Below, piece after piece: positions 1-64,000 of a DNA stretch of 64,000 bases (positions within the stretch are counted from its first letter, which is position 1; each line of letters opens with the position of its first letter). The notes beneath the pieces were generated by a model. That model made no database searches. It saw only the letters and a program-made list of their open reading frames with translations, and was not told where the DNA came from. The position numbers and the translations under genes were made by a program. Where the stretch lies: positions 30,094,430 through 30,158,429 of the forward strand of contig OZ024896.1 of NCBI GenBank assembly GCA_964017195.1, read 5' to 3'. This DNA is from Siderastrea radians (lineage: Eukaryota; Cnidaria; Anthozoa; Scleractinia; Rhizangiidae).

Positions 1-195
1 ACATATATTTCTTTTGGTGCAGCTCTGAAGAATTTATTTAAACATCAAGACAGTTCATTTTTGTCAGTCATTTCCTTCTTTCTCATGGCCAGTATGTTTG
101 AGGATGTAGTGACGTTTTAAGGAGAAGGTAGGTGCTAGGGGCTTTAAAGGTTTACTTAAACTTCTTAACTGAATTTGCTCATTTTGTTTATTTAG

Positions 196-62473
<62,278 letters not shown>

Positions 62474-64000
62474 GTAAGTTTAACCGTGACGACCAGAAAG
62501 GATTGGTGACCACATCAATTAGTCGCAACTGATTTTTTTCCTCTTGTTTCATTCGTTTCCTCTTCCGTTACGGTTTCTAAACTAAAGAGGTTTTATTAAC
62601 TCGTTATTTTGGTATCATTTTCAAGTAAAAATGTAACAGGAAATCGCTGTAACGTTAACTTTAGGTTACACGAGGTATACATTGCATATACCGATAAGTT
62701 TGGATTTCAGGGGTTGCGAGCTGCTTGTCGCCAATCATAATCTGAATTCTGTGATGGAAGAGTATTTTGCCCGTTTCCCTCAGTGACAAAGTAATCTTGT
62801 TGCGATCTGAACAGTCGAATTTGGCGATGTGTCGTTCGGAAGTAGTTTCCAAGTCTGGTTTTCGGATGGTGCGTGCCATTAAGCGAACCTACTTCTTGTT
62901 CCTTACAATATGGTTCATTCATTGTACGCAAACGTCGGTCGATCATTTTAAATGGAAAATCAAATACTGTCAGAGTTTTGCTCCAGCCAGCACGAAAATC
63001 CGAAAAGTTTGGATTATCCAGATTTGAAAATGGATTACCTAAGGCAAACGCAACCTAGATTCTCTCTAGACGTATCATGAAATCACCAGTAACTAAAAAT
63101 TTACTGTTGCATTTGAGCTTGACAGTGATGCCAATTTTGTCAAGATTGGGTTAAACTGTTCAGTTTTAACCAGTATCAATGATTTCACCTACATTTGTTT
63201 TTAGAGGTTTATCTTTAACCGTTTAAACAGTAACACTGATCAAAATGTAACCTCTCCTAATCTTGATTCAAAGTCGGTCTTAGGTGTCAATAGAATTAAA
63301 GGAATGACTTAAAGGAGAAAATTGTCTCGCTGTTTTCTCTTAACCAGTGAAAAGTTAGTCAACTGGTGCTAAAAAATGCATGGAGATCTGTTTCCAGATG
63401 TTGTATGTCGACGTTTAATATATGAAAATTTCTAACGTTTCCTTTTATTTTTTTTGCAATAAATAACTAAACATCTGTCTAACTTGCTGTCAACCAAGTT
63501 ACTGTAATACAGTTCAATGAATTCCTCGTTAAATATAAACAGTTGTTAAATATTTTTGTGTTGTGTTTCAAAATGAAATGTTACTTTTTTTATTTGTCTT
63601 CACTTTGTTTAACTTTCCTTCAAATCTTTACATCAAGTTCTTTTCTCACAAACCATTCTTCACTTTTGATTTGCTTTCTTGCTTGCTCGTAGCTAGTAGG
63701 GCTTAGGAATGCTGACGCTTTTAACTTCTGAACTAAAAGAAAACAAAATTGCTAACAAAACCCGATGAACTGCTTCCTTTCTTGGGGATCTTCAGTTGAA
63801 ATCGGGGTGCAGTGGTGCTTCTGACAAAAAAAAAGCTGACAAAGACGCGAACGCATAGGCCCGCATCGCGTCCGCACAGAAATGATGTGTTACATCGCGG
63901 CTCTGACATTCCGGCTAAAACTCAGTGAAGATCTAATCTTTAACCAAAAGGTGTTTTTAACCAACTCTTCTCTCTCGATCTCGAAATTCTCGGTGTTCTT

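Noticed and set aside
62474..64000. A further DYNC1H1 exon
   Set aside because: No stretch in any + frame resembles the expected next C-terminal segment between plausible splice sites.

Overview
The window is animal nuclear DNA. A single intron-rich gene runs through it on the + strand, from an exon at 196-342 to one at 62392-62473. I could chain 68 coding exons, all with GT-AG introns and matching phases, into one uninterrupted frame of 3,404 codons plus 2 nt. The protein is the cytoplasmic dynein 1 heavy chain (DYNC1H1). Set against my recollection of the ~4,646-residue vertebrate protein, the fragment starts near residue 953 and stops roughly 290 residues before the C-terminus. Promoter, start codon, N-terminal tail, C-terminal end and stop codon all lie outside the window.

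Layout of the protein: late tail (exons 1-6), linker (about 7-16), AAA1 (16/17-20), AAA2 (21-26), AAA3 (27-32), AAA4 (33-39), stalk and microtubule-binding domain (40-47), AAA5 and strut (48-55), AAA6 (56-65) and the start of the C-terminal domain (66-68). Walker A motifs are intact in AAA1-AAA4. Walker B acidic pairs are visible in AAA1, AAA3 and AAA4. AAA2 has Asp-Gly where the catalytic Glu would be, as expected for this family.

The introns hold most of the DNA (67 complete introns, 109 bp to 5.5 kb) and carry many non-autonomous mobile elements. Several have exact target-site duplications: Harbinger-like (TAA/TTA), hAT-like (8 bp), a Mutator-like foldback (9 bp) and a Tc1/mariner-like element (TA). 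There are tRNA-derived SINE copies, a ~105-bp repeat recurring in many introns, and hammerhead-ribozyme-like motifs of the kind known from Penelope-like elements. Intron 3 is the most unusual: a 1.06-kb and a 3.98-kb inverted-repeat element lie side by side, each built of arrays of short palindromes around a unique core.

Organism: the close match to vertebrate dynein, the high intron density, about 60% A+T by eye and these repeat families suggest an early-branching metazoan, most likely an anthozoan cnidarian such as a stony coral. This is inference. I found no second protein-coding gene I can defend, no CRISPR, and no prokaryotic features.
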